From NCBI GenBank assembly GCA_012934845.2, contig WNNJ02000487.1, positions 372,001 through 436,000 of the forward strand: 64,000 nucleotides of DNA. The letters are read 5' to 3'. Below, one piece after another: positions 45,829 to 56,129 of this stretch. Source of the DNA: Pomphorhynchus laevis. Its lineage: Eukaryota; Acanthocephala; Palaeacanthocephala; Echinorhynchida; Pomphorhynchidae. Position 1 is the stretch's first letter. Each line of letters starts with the position of its first letter. The notes under the pieces are model-generated. The model saw nothing but the letters and a program-made list of their open reading frames with translations, made no database searches and was not told the origin of the DNA. The translations under genes were made by a program, and so were the position numbers.

Positions 45829-48224
45829 AAGATCATTGAAATTATTAAATATATATGAAAGATATATGATTTTCTATATCTAAAATAAAGGTATAACTCT
45901 AGATTATTTGTACATACAAAAGTGATAGTTTTATAAAGATTGTTGTTGTCATTAAATTAGCTTTAAATTAATATTTAATGCAACTATATTTATCTCAATA
46001 AGAGTTATATTTATCTCAATCGAATCTTTTGTGAATCATAAAAGATAAAAAAACTTTATATCACAAAATGTGATAAAACAGCAATCTTTTCCCACGAATA
46101 TAAATATACTTCATAGATTTATTATTTCAAAAATAATAAAATAATTTTTATATTTTTCCAATTTTCGTAAGTTAATTAATATAATTTAAATATAATTTAT
46201 ATATTATATTTAGATACAACGTCTACTATTTATTAATAATATAAAATACGTAGACTAAGTTAGCTGATTTGATTAATATTATACCTGGTTTTTATACAGC
46301 TAAGCTAACCGTTACGAGTTATTGATCCTGGATTTATTTTCAATTATTAATTTATAATAATAAATTAAGGTTCATAATATAACACGTACAAATAAGCTGT
46401 GCGTTTTTTATAGTTACATAAGGTTTTAAACAAAATTATAAATTTTAAATTATAAATTATATTCATTAAGGGTATTGACAATGCATGACAATTAACTATT
46501 TACAAATGAATGCTTTAACCGACAAAATTAAAATTTAATTTTTATTATCGACTTTCTGCAAAATGTTTTATTTTAGGAATTCACCTAAAATAAAACATCA
46601 AATGTCAGATGAAAATTTGAAATGTTAAATAAATATAATTTTGTATGAAAAACCAATACGTCATAATGAAAAATATATAATTTTTATCGAAAATTAAAAT
46701 ACTTTTATCCTTACAATAAAATAAGCTTTATCAGTAATTAATGATTAAATTTAAAACATTTTCAACCGCTAGTTTATTTTTTAAATTTAACGACGAAAGT
46801 GAAAAATACTTTTATTTTTATTTACAACGATTAATTAGTCGCTCAGTCAAAACCGACATGGAATATTGTTGATAATTATTGTTTAAGATAACTGAAGTTA
46901 TGGCAGATATAAATTTGGTTAAATAGCTATTGCTTATAAACTTTAGTCGATTTATTAAAGTTAATTATTTAAAAACATAAATTTATATTTTCAACAATTG
47001 CAACAAAAATTAAGCGGTTAGCAGCAATTTAAAATTAAAAACTTTCAAGTAAATTAAAAAAATGTGTTTATTGGAAAATAATGAGATGCTATAACCAAAG
47101 CTTGTAACATTAATTTGATATCTGTAATAAGCAGATCTTATTTAGATATTTATGATGCAGAAGAAAATGATTAAATTTTAATATTTTTAATATATAAGAT
47201 GATCTAAAGTATTTAACCACTTTATTCCTCGTACCTAAGCACTGTATAATGTTGAAAATATTTATTAAAAATTACGGATTTCAGTTAAATTAAAATTTAC
47301 AACTTAAATGTCTGGATTAAAATTAATGGCACAGATCCAATTGAATTGCTACTATTTAAAGGTATACATCCCTTAAATAATATTATTATAACCAGTAAAT
47401 TAAAAATGCAACTTATGTAACTTTAAAAAAATAACAATTCGTATAAAATTCTTTAATTTATTTATTATAAATAAATAATTTATTTATTAAATAAATTATT
47501 TAATTAATTATTTAATTTATTTATTAAGTAGTTTATTATCTTACGATAAAAATATTTGAACAAAGAAAAATTCAACCATATAATATTTAAATCTCTTATA
47601 TTAATTATTGTACATATTAAATATATAATTTAAACGAATGTCCCACCAAACAAAATATAAATGGCATGTTCATATCTTGCTTTACAACATATTCGATGTA
47701 ATTTACGAAATTTAAACTATTTACGAAATAGAACGTTACAAAAAGTAGCGATTGGGTGTAAAATGTTGTCCAACTAAGGACACAGTTACTCGCGATACTT
47801 ATGCAAAGCTATTGATACAAGCGTTGTGCAACAAAGTGTTTGTTAGAACCCTGAAAGTGTTTTAAATATTATATGATTTATTTTTTGATTATAAATAATA
47901 TAATATAATAATATAATATATTATTTCTGCCTATTTTGCTGTCAAATTAATAACTGTTCAATCGATAGTATGCCAAATATGTCAAGTAAACAAATAAAAT
48001 CGAACTGTAAACTGTAAAAGATAAACTTTTAAGGTAGAATTTATTGAAATAAAAATAAATTTTGAATATATTTATTATTCACACACATTCCGAAGAGTTA
48101 CGAACATCAAAGACACACATGCTTATTGCTGCCGCTAGCATTAAAATAATGGCTTTATTTATAAAATCCTTTAAAAAACATAATCTATCTAACAAAATTG
48201 CATGTCGATCCATTTTTTATAGAT
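45829..48224. other. AT-rich spacer between TRAPPC2 and CHMP2
   Basis: No gene seen. It must include the promoter for the TRAPPC2/INTS4 unit and the 3' UTR of CHMP2. 46205-46290 resembles the distal end of the Penelope tail in + orientation (ACGTCTACTATTTATTA, TACGTAGACTAAGTTAGCTG). A perfect 15-bp hairpin lies at 46563-46598. The short ORF at 48062-48283 is a shadow at the CHMP2 3' end. Confidence 0.45.
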
Positions 48225-48920
48225 TTAATTTCTACGCAAAGCATTTAGTCTGGCTTCGAGGTTATCATCAGCACTACTCGTAGAAGCAAATGCATTGTCA
48301 GTATCAGTTACTCTTGCAGCTTTACTTCTGCTACTTAGGGATTCGGACTCACCAACAGCCGGTGCCATTGAATTTATTTGTCCACTAAGTTCAATACCAA
48401 GTTCATCGAGTACCTGTTGAACTAACTGATCGCTTTCTTCCATTTCATCGTCTTCATCGGATCCGATCATAGCTTCATCAATTGCATCACTCATTAGTTC
48501 ATCTTTCATTTCAAACATTTGACTCTGACGTTCAAAGTCTTGCATTATTTTAATTACTTGTGGAGTGTTAAATTGTTTATTCATTCTCATCATGGCCTGA
48601 CTAACACCACGCATAGCGGACGCCATTGAATTTTGAGACTTTAACGATATGATTCTTGATTGTACCGCCTTAATATTTGTACGCATTAGAAGAAATTTCT
48701 TCATCTGACGTCGGGTTCGTATCAAATCTTTCGCGAGGATACGCACAACGTCCATCTGTTGTTTTCTGGCCATCTGCTTAATATCCACTATTATTTTCTG
48801 TTCCTGCATTTCCATTTTTCTATGTTCCCTGTCGATTTCGCGCATTGCTTTGTTTAGAGTACGTTGGTTTTCCCTAAGCATGTCGTCGGGGGTCTGTTTG
48901 CGTCCAAATAGAAAACTCAT
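48225..48920 (-). CDS. CHMP2A: Charged multivesicular body protein 2 (ESCRT-III)
   Basis: ESCRT-III subunit that polymerises on endosomal, plasma and nuclear membranes for scission and recruits VPS4. 231 aa, single exon (human CHMP2A 222 aa). N-terminus MSFLFGRKQTPDDMLRENQR matches 'MDLLFGRRKTPEEMLRQNQR'; the helical core follows without gaps (MDVVRILAKDLIRTRRQMKK, LKSQNSMASAMRGVSQAM, FERQSQMFEMKDELM, then an acidic stretch and VQQVLDELGIELS). The last residues, LEARLNALRRN, form an MIT-interacting motif. The start is placed at 48920, where ATG directly follows TTGCAG, so a spliced or trans-spliced 5' leader is likely. CHMP2A is closer than CHMP2B. A well-conserved, apparently intact gene. 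Confidence 0.95.
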   Translation of the reverse strand: MSFLFGRKQTPDDMLRENQRTLNKAMREIDREHRKMEMQEQKIIVDIKQMARKQQMDVVRILAKDLIRTRRQMKKFLLMRTNIKAVQSRIISLKSQNSMASAMRGVSQAMMRMNKQFNTPQVIKIMQDFERQSQMFEMKDELMSDAIDEAMIGSDEDDEMEESDQLVQQVLDELGIELSGQINSMAPAVGESESLSSRSKAARVTDTDNAFASTSSADDNLEARLNALRRN

Positions 48921-48929
48921 CTGCAATTT

Positions 48930-51220
48930 ATTTCAATAAAAATAATGTCCTATTTTAAACTGTAAGCCGTAGAATTATACAATGCATTTAATAAAAGACG
49001 TTTCTTTAACTAAGAGATAAAAATCATTGTCAGTATATTTATCATTAGTATTTTAAATATCAGATATACGTGAATTTACTGATTTAATAATATCGCTGTA
49101 TAATACATAATGGCTACAAACATGGCTAATACATACAAAAACTAATATATACCCAGCTATTAAAATGCGGTAAGAATGATTTAATCGCAAGTATTAGGTC
49201 TTATATTAATATAAAGTGAAAACATTTCAATATTAAAAAATATATAATAGTTGAATAAAAGTTAAATTATAATTTATTGAATAATTTTAAATAATAGTCG
49301 GTAATAATTATATATTTTTGATAAATTATAATACATAAAGATATACAGCAGTAACATCAAAATCATCAAAAAATAATATGGATGTTTTTATAATTTATAT
49401 TCATTTGGGTATGCTAACATTATATTATCAACAAAGCTAAATCAGCTGAAATAGATCTAAATTTTATTTTCTCGCTGAAACAAATTACTTAAACCATAAC
49501 TTAATATGGACATAAGATTAATCTAAAAAATATGGTAAATTATGTTATAAATTAGAATGAAAATTATATAATTAAAGTTATAATTAAATTTATATAGAAT
49601 TTATTCTTTAATTACATTAATTGATGTTATTACAAAATATCAATAAAAACAATAATTTAACAGTTTATTATTAACTAAACTTGCATGATTATATAAAATA
49701 TTGATTATTAACTATTGATTATTATAATTTGAGTTTGATTAATAAAGAATGAATAAACTCGTAACGAACTTGTAATTAAAAATGATCCACATATTCTTGT
49801 ATAGAGTTTCTATACATAAAATATACAAACTGATATTCAACAACTTGAAATATAATTACAACTTGAAATTTTATTAAATACATCTATACTATTGAATTTG
49901 AAACCTTTTTATTATCGACTCAGTTAAATAGCGGAGCAAGATACAGCAGAAATCACTGTATCTGATATAAAATAATTAATATCATTCTCGAAATGAACCA
50001 TTTTACATTAAGAAATAAGATATACATAATATCCCTGAAAGCATTCATAAATTAAGTATTCGTAACAAAAAATAAAAAATATCAGCTGCTTTATTAACAC
50101 AAAACACACTAAGATGTTGAACATTATTAAAAATAGGAAAATACAATCAACTTAGAGCACATTTTCAATACAATTAACAAAATCATATTGATTTTTTAAA
50201 TACATAAGATCTGTCCATTCAAACAAATTTAATATTTCTTTGATGATATTAGCGCTTGTAAACGGATCTTGTTAACATCTATAAATAGATGTTAACATCT
50301 ATCAACGTTGATCATTTACAGGATGCAGCAAAATAATTATCAGTTTTAGAAATTTCCTAAAAAAATGGTGAGTGTAGAGTTTCTATACATAAAATATAAA
50401 AACTGATATTCAACAACTTGAATATCATACAACTTACGGAGCAATCTTTTGGCGCAAGTCTTAATGAAGATTAAGTATGGTTTCAGCATAGCTTAACTGT
50501 TTTTGTTCCTTGTCTCTTTTTTATTTGATTTTATTTAGTTATCAGTTGTGTTTTTTTAATAAAATCCTTATTATTATCAATTTTCGAAATTGTACAAGTT
50601 GTTTTAACCAAAAATGGCAATTACCATCGACAGTTAGTTTCTTTCCGCTAAGTTGGATCATTTCCTTTGCAAGAAAAACCTACCATATTATCAAGGGATG
50701 ATTTTTTAGCATATTCTGAAAATTGCGACGATATTGCGGTTACTGGAGATTTGCAACTTAATGGTTTAACTTTAAGATAAAACAAGAAAACACACACTTT
50801 ACCAAAAAGAAATCGACGAATAGTATAAATGAAGACTACACAACCTTAACCAAATGTTCTTACATATAATTTTTGGTGGATTGTACATTTTGGGGAAACA
50901 TTTAGTATCGTCTAACGCTATGATTTAGACGAATAGATTAAATGCAAGGAAAATTTAATATTTGGAATGATAACTTGAAATTAATAATGCAATTGAATTT
51001 GATGTTTTTATTATCGATTTTTCAGTGATAAAATTAAAAAATGATTAAAGAATGTTAGATCATTTTAATTTATTTTAATAATTTATAAATATTAAGTAAT
51101 ATTAAAGAATGTTAGATCATTTTAATTTATTTTAATAATTTATAAAGTAAATTGAACTAATTTTATTTATATTAAAAAATATATAATAAATTATTTAAAC
51201 AATTAATTTATAAATCATTG
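48930..51220. other. AT-rich spacer with short direct repeats
   Basis: No gene seen. TAGAGTTTCTATACATAAAA followed by an ACTGATATTCAACAACTTGA block occurs at 49801-49860 and again at 50375-50430. Another pair, ATTAAAGAATGTTAGATCAT plus TTTAATTTATTTTAATAATT, lies at 51044-51092 and 51100-51148. A perfect 12-bp hairpin with a 2-nt loop is at 50271-50296. The ORF at 50510-50701 is not protein-like. Confidence 0.5.
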
Positions 51221-51223
51221 TCT

Positions 51224-51436
51224 TTATATCATACAAATATTACTATAATTTTTTGTCCAATTCAGTGGGATTCCACACGGAATTCCAAAATTTCCGAAAT
51301 TATCGGTAACGGCGTGTACCTCCATTCCAACTAGATTTGAAATTTCTAGTTCCTCACTACTGCAATTCTGTTCATTTCTGTGTTGCAGCAATATTTGTTG
51401 GTTAGAACCGTCAATAATGGATGTTGAGGGGTGCAA
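51224..51436 (-). CDS. Unassigned open frame
   Basis: The frame contains SSEELEISNLVGMEVHAVTD and NFGNFGIPCGIPLNW, less AT-biased than random frames here. It has no ATG near its start and no acceptor before it, and just upstream other frames also look weakly coding, with the element TAGTGAGGAAC present twice. It may be a decayed exon or retroelement piece. I do not recognise it. Confidence 0.2.
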   Translation of the reverse strand: MHPSTSIIDGSNQQILLQHRNEQNCSSEELEISNLVGMEVHAVTDNFGNFGIPCGIPLNWTKNYSNICMI

Positions 51437-51829
51437 TGCAAAAGTCGATATTTAGGTTCCTCACTACAATCAATAGACACTCAATTCCAGCCGTTGTCGT
51501 CATCGGGGAGGCTCTTCAAGAGATTAATTTATAAACTAAATTATTAAATCGTTTTTATTTTAAATAATTTATTTTGATTAATTTCAATTTAATTTTATTA
51601 TTTTCATTATCAGAAGTATTTATTATCAGGAGTATGATGTTTATTATCAGGAGTATGCATAAAAAATTGCAGATTAGTGTCATTAATTTCAATAATAACA
51701 AGTGCTACAGAACATATTAAATTTTGATTAAATTATTATTTTAGTCAATGATAGGGTTCATACGTGAAGTGTTAACACCGGCCTAGTATTAGGAATTTCG
51801 AAGTCCTCACACACAAGGCTCGGTAGGTC

Positions 51830-52040
51830 CTATGTTTATTCCTTGTACAGGGTCGGGTCTTGTAGAATTATTCCGACTAAACAAGTTCGTGATCTTGGCA
51901 TACTTTTGCAATCAATACTGAAAACTAGAATGAACTGATAGACGCTGTAGTTTCGCAAGAAAGATGCTTTATCTGATAAAAAAACGTTTTTGTCAGTATC
52001 TCCACTCTGCTTTGTTTGACTATACAACGCGATAGTTAAA
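51830..52040 (+). mobile_element. CR1-like LINE RT fragment
   Basis: The + frame reads VRDLGILLQSILKTRMN, then after stops FARKMLYLIKKRFCQYLHSA and LFDYTTR. This matches 'TRDLRILVHESLKSRPN' and the following region of the long LINE at 56.1-59.5 kb, and the family's 'V.DLG+...S..K' block. Short, diverged, dead. Confidence 0.6.
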
Positions 52041-52527
52041 TAAATTATTATTTTAGTCAACGTAAATTTTTATTACTGAAAAGCCACATAGAATAGCTGG
52101 TGACAAATGGGTCTATACAATAGCCCACTTGTTGGCACAAGTATGGAAGGTAAATGTCAAAGTTCGACGTTTTTAATCTCTACAAAAAAATAAGAAAACT
52201 GTAAAAGGCGAATGTGTATAAATAGCACACGATTATTAACATTTTATTTCGAAGATTCTGTAATTATTAAACCCTTGAGTTAGCATAATGGCAAGGTCTA
52301 TTAAAAACAACCTACTATCTGTTCATAAAAAATGTTATTTAGGAATCAAAGTTAAAAAATTTAGGAGAATAAAAATTAAATTCAAGTGTCTTTAAAGCCA
52401 ACGTAATACATAACACAAAATATAAAGATAAGCTTTTTATAATTTGAGTAACTGGAAATTGCCTTGAATTTAACATAAGCGTATATTCTATCATTTGTTC
52501 TTGTAGGTAATAGTTATGATTAAAACA
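52041..52527. other. 3' flank of COX7C
   Basis: No gene or repeat recognised. It contains the 3' UTR of the minus-strand COX7C gene, but the polyadenylation signal could not be pinned down in this AT-rich DNA. Confidence 0.4.
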
Positions 52528-52785
52528 TCAGGTGTTGTATTTGCGTTTAAGATGATGACGAACGAACAAGAACGGCATGGCCAATCCAGATCCAAAATAT
52601 ATTATAAATGCAAATGCTAGCTTGTAAGGATTACTAATTTGAAAAGGAAGACAAGCACCCGGAATATTCTCCTGGTCAACGTGCAGATCCCATTTACTAT
52701 GCTCATGTGATAACCGCTGGGAACATTTTGACAGATTCTGCGGTCTAACAATGCGTGTTGTACAGCGAGATAATTTTGATATCAT
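52528..52785 (-). CDS. COX7C: Cytochrome c oxidase subunit 7C, mitochondrial
   Basis: Small single-helix subunit of respiratory complex IV in the inner mitochondrial membrane. 85 aa; mature family proteins have about 47 aa after a presequence. The block PGACLPFQISNPYKLAFAFI, then IYFGSGLAMPFLFVRHHLKR matches 'PGKNLPFSVENKWSLL', '[20 protein letters not shown]'. The N-terminus, MISKLSRCTTRIVRPQN, is basic with Ser/Thr and no acidic residues, typical of a mitochondrial targeting peptide; the presequence region is longer than in mammals. The ATG directly follows TTATTATAG, so the leader is probably joined by splicing or trans-splicing. Appears intact. Confidence 0.85.
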   Translation of the reverse strand: MISKLSRCTTRIVRPQNLSKCSQRLSHEHSKWDLHVDQENIPGACLPFQISNPYKLAFAFIIYFGSGLAMPFLFVRHHLKRKYNT

Positions 52786-53245
52786 CTATAATAATTAGAA
52801 GCAATTTGGTTTGATTAAAATACATCTTGAATGATATTAAATAAAATATACATTAGATGTTAAGAAATTTTCGAAAATAATATAGCAATAATTCATACGA
52901 AACGATCGATCGTTGTTCTATAAAGTACTTTCCGTAAAATACCCAAATCTAATAAAAATCTGAACTATGCAGTCAGCAAATAGAACGAATTTAAACAAAA
53001 CGTTTTGGTAACTAGATAACTTATATTTTACAACGACTAACTACATCACATATCTCAAATTAATAACGCTAGATGACTAATTGACATATCCAATGAATAA
53101 ATCTGTATCAAAAAATATAAAATTGTATATTAAAGTAACGACCAATTTTTAATGAAACCATCTAAAGCATTTTTACCTATTTGAAATACAACTTAATTTA
53201 TATTGTATTTTCACTTAAATAAATTTATCCATATAAATTTATATG
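52786..53245. promoter_or_regulatory. Upstream region of COX7C
   Basis: Immediately upstream of the COX7C ATG is an acceptor-like TTCTAATTATTATAG. No promoter motif could be recognised in the AT-rich DNA beyond it, and no other feature was seen. Confidence 0.25.
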
Positions 53246-53248
53246 GAT

Positions 53249-53503
53249 TTATATGAGGAAATTGGCAGCGATATCTTCAGGAAAACTATTCCAAACATCT
53301 ACTACCCGTTCAGACAGTCTGTAAACTTTTCGCAGCTTACCCGGCAATTTTTTGAACAGCATCATACAATGACTTTTCAATCTCGTATTTTCTCGACATC
53401 TAACTTCATCCACAGAAAAACCAACAACTAAATGCACATTTCGCCAAAGTGCAATCAAGTCAAAATAAAGATAGCGATCCCTCATTGATCTTACAAAGAT
53501 CAA
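53249..53503 (-). mobile_element. LINE 3' end (RT C-terminus), solo
   Basis: The frame reads MRDRYLYFDLIALWRNVHLV, VGFSVDEVRCRENTRLKS, GKLRKVYRLSERVVDVWNSF then PEDI. 'R..YL..DL..+W...H', 'Y.LS.R.V..WN.+P' is the C-terminus of CR1-like RTs, and the long LINE ends the same way (YRLSHRAVRLWNKLP at 56.1 kb). A 5'-truncated insertion, open over 84 codons. Confidence 0.7.
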
Positions 53504-53894
53504 TATAAATGTTCAAGAATTGAAGCAGTTCAAATTGATAAATCAAAATCATTGCGATTAATCGGATAAAGATGACATCAGAAATGAAGTAAAAAAAGCA
53601 ATATAGAGTCTGTATAGTAAATAAAACGATCAATAAACCGAATAATTTGTTAATGAATTGTATCCATAAAGATACAAAGTAGAGTAATATGGATACTTAG
53701 GATTGTATGGTAATAAGTTTTAGTCACTCGTCAATAATAAATATAATCAATAATAATCAATATTTTGTTGACCAGACGTGAATATATGTAATGAGATAAA
53801 TAATGCTCTGTTGAATATGAATTGGGGCTTTATATTGTGATTTCCTCCTGCGTATTCATACGTATGCCGTTTATTTTCCTTATAGCTGCTTTCC

Positions 53895-54092
53895 GTGCGT
53901 CAAAGGTTTATTTACCTAAACTTCATTGCGACGTTGCAGATGATTCATTCCGCAGAAGGATTTCCTTCTCACTATGTAAAGATTAGTTCGTCGGCTCGTA
54001 GAGGTCATCCTCTATCTTTATGTAAATTACCACATGGCAAAGTCAGAACCGTGGTCAGAACCGTGGACGCTTCAAGTAATTTTAGTCATTAA
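53895..54092 (+). mobile_element. LINE 3' end, solo, opposite strand
   Basis: RQRFIYLNFIATLQMIHSAE, then GFPSHYVKISSSARRGHPLS and LCKLPHGKVRTV parallel GFPVDCIQQSQRTTKRGHSL and TLHHGKLGRLYRLSHRAV of the long minus-strand LINE. A CR1-like 3' end, diverged and truncated. Confidence 0.6.
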
Positions 54093-54099
54093 ATTTTTT

Positions 54100-54955
54100 C
54101 TGTGAACAGCTAAAATAGATATTTGCGGCTAACAACTTGTGGGAAAATTATACATATCGAAGAGAAGATTTACGGCCTTGTTGTTTGATTGCGTAACAAC
54201 TTATCTAAGCGAAAATCGAGATGATAAGTTGATTCTTAAACATCACAGTTTAATATGTATTATATAAATATTAGTATATTTAATATGTATTATATAAATA
54301 TTATATATACTGAGAAGTCTGGATGCCGGGTGTTGTTGCATATAAAACCAAGATATTTGTAGATTTTTAAAATAAAATATACGTCATGTTTAGACTACAA
54401 CTTGATAAACAATACGTTAACGATAACTTTACGTTTTTGAAGTAAAGTTATCCTTAAAATTAAAGATATTTCTTAATAGTTTCGAATAAATAAGTGTTTT
54501 TTGTCATTTTATAAAAATTAAGGGTCGATAAACCGCAACGTTTAATTATTAATAATTGAAATTTTGCAAAATCCTTTAACGTTTGCTTTTTCTCTATATA
54601 CCTTTATATTTATCGACATAATCGGTGTCAATATAAACCACCAATAATTGAAACTTGTACGCTAAAATAAAATAATTAGATAAAAAATTTAAAAATCGCG
54701 TTCGTCAAAATAAACTTTAGTTGTTAACGAAATTGCTAGTTTATTTATGTTATTATATTTTAATTTTAATTTATTTATTCATTAATAAATTATTTAATTA
54801 TTTAATAATTTAATTTATTAATTTATTTATTTTTATTTTATTTTAATTTTACAGTTTATTTCTGTTAATTGTAACAGAAATAAAAATGTTTTCGACAATG
54901 CTGTCTTAACAAAATGGCATTCATTTGAAAATAAAGTAACTAATGAGTTGTTTGA
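54100..54955. other. AT-rich spacer with hairpins
   Basis: No gene seen. Contains a duplicated TTTAATATGTATTATATAAA (54250-54300), an 11-bp hairpin at 54422-54452 and a 13-bp hairpin at 54855-54884. Confidence 0.5.
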
Positions 54956-54959
54956 ACAG

Positions 54960-55870
54960 CAAGCACATCACATCCACCTGTATGCCTTGTCTTAATTAAT
55001 CTACCCAACTAGTTCTTGTTTCTACAAGATTGGTGATCTGAGTAATTCGGTCTAAATCCATGATGGCTAAAGTTGAGAACATTATTAGATTCAAGAAAAA
55101 AACTGACCCGTCGAAGAATTAATCTTTCTAATAGCTTACAAACTACGAAAGTGAGGCTGATAGGACGATATTTGGATACTTTCGACTTATCTCCTTTCTT
55201 AAAAATTGGACGTATGATAGATCTAGTCTAATCGGTTGGAAGGTAGCCTGCATTTAGAGAGGATCTAAATATGGTAGCTATCGGGACATGTATTACAGAA
55301 AACAACGCATATAGTATTATCGAGGGAATATCATCTGGACCTGTAGTGGAGTTGCGAGGTAATTTTTTTAATTCCTTCAAAAGATCATTGCTGAATTCAA
55401 CTGTGATATACCTTCTCCAATTGATATCTCTGTGATTAGAGAATGGCTGAAGTGTTCTGAGATCGATACCTCGGCATTAGTGGAGAGATAGTTAACAAAC
55501 TGTATAGATATATTACAAGGGGAAGTCGTAACAATATCCTCATCCGTTCGTAATTGGGAACATTCGGTTGATATGGTTCCACGGGGAGTAAAATTCTAAA
55601 GGTCTTCCAAGGATTGTGATGAGAAGAGTTACAGAGGATATAAATAAATCTGTTTTTTTACTTTTTTGAGATATGATACTTTATTCCTGTGTCATCGGTA
55701 AATTTCAAAGGATAATTTGCCCTTTTGATATTCGTGAAATGATTTAGCATGAACCTTAATTAATGTGAGAAATTCATCGTATAGCCAGCGTGGACGACGA
55801 TTTTGTTTTTGTGTTAGACGAGTAAGAGCGAAGAAATGAACAACACCATATAACGTTTCCTAAAAATAAT
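54960..55870 (-). mobile_element. CR1-like LINE RT fragment, older copy
   Basis: Minus-strand frames give RRPRWLYDEFLTLIKVHAKS, GPDDIPSIILYALFSVIHVP, then IRPIFKKGDKSKVSKYRPIS, LTFVVCKLLERLI, FSHHGFRPNYSD. These are the RT N-terminal blocks ('GPD.IP', 'IIPIFKKG ... NYRPISLT', 'Q.GFR'). It has several stops and frame changes and lacks the catalytic box. It lies downstream of the long copy on the same strand but is clearly more decayed. Confidence 0.7.
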
Positions 55871-56129
55871 CCCAAGCTCCTTGAGTTCCAGCTATCAAAG
55901 AATTAGGCCATCATATGTGTGAAATTAAACTTCGAACTATGTTATAATTAATAATTATTATTATAACATACAAGACTATAGCCATGCAGCTGCTTTGTCT
56001 GCTCACAGTAAAACCAATTTTATGTCAGCAAAAACTTAATCCGGATACACGATATTGAAATTAGAATCTGTGCAAAGCCATGTAATTAGCGTTTTCTTGA
56101 AATGCACTCTATTTGATATGTTGATGAAA

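Noticed and set aside
48921-48926. CHMP2 starting two codons earlier at TTG
   Set aside because: TTG is not a likely start, and the AG directly before ATG at 48920 points to a splice site. MSFLFGRK matches the family N-terminus.
50510-50701. Plus-strand 63-codon frame
   Set aside because: Residues are those expected from AT-rich random DNA (F, I, L, S); there are no splice sites, motif or neighbouring exon.
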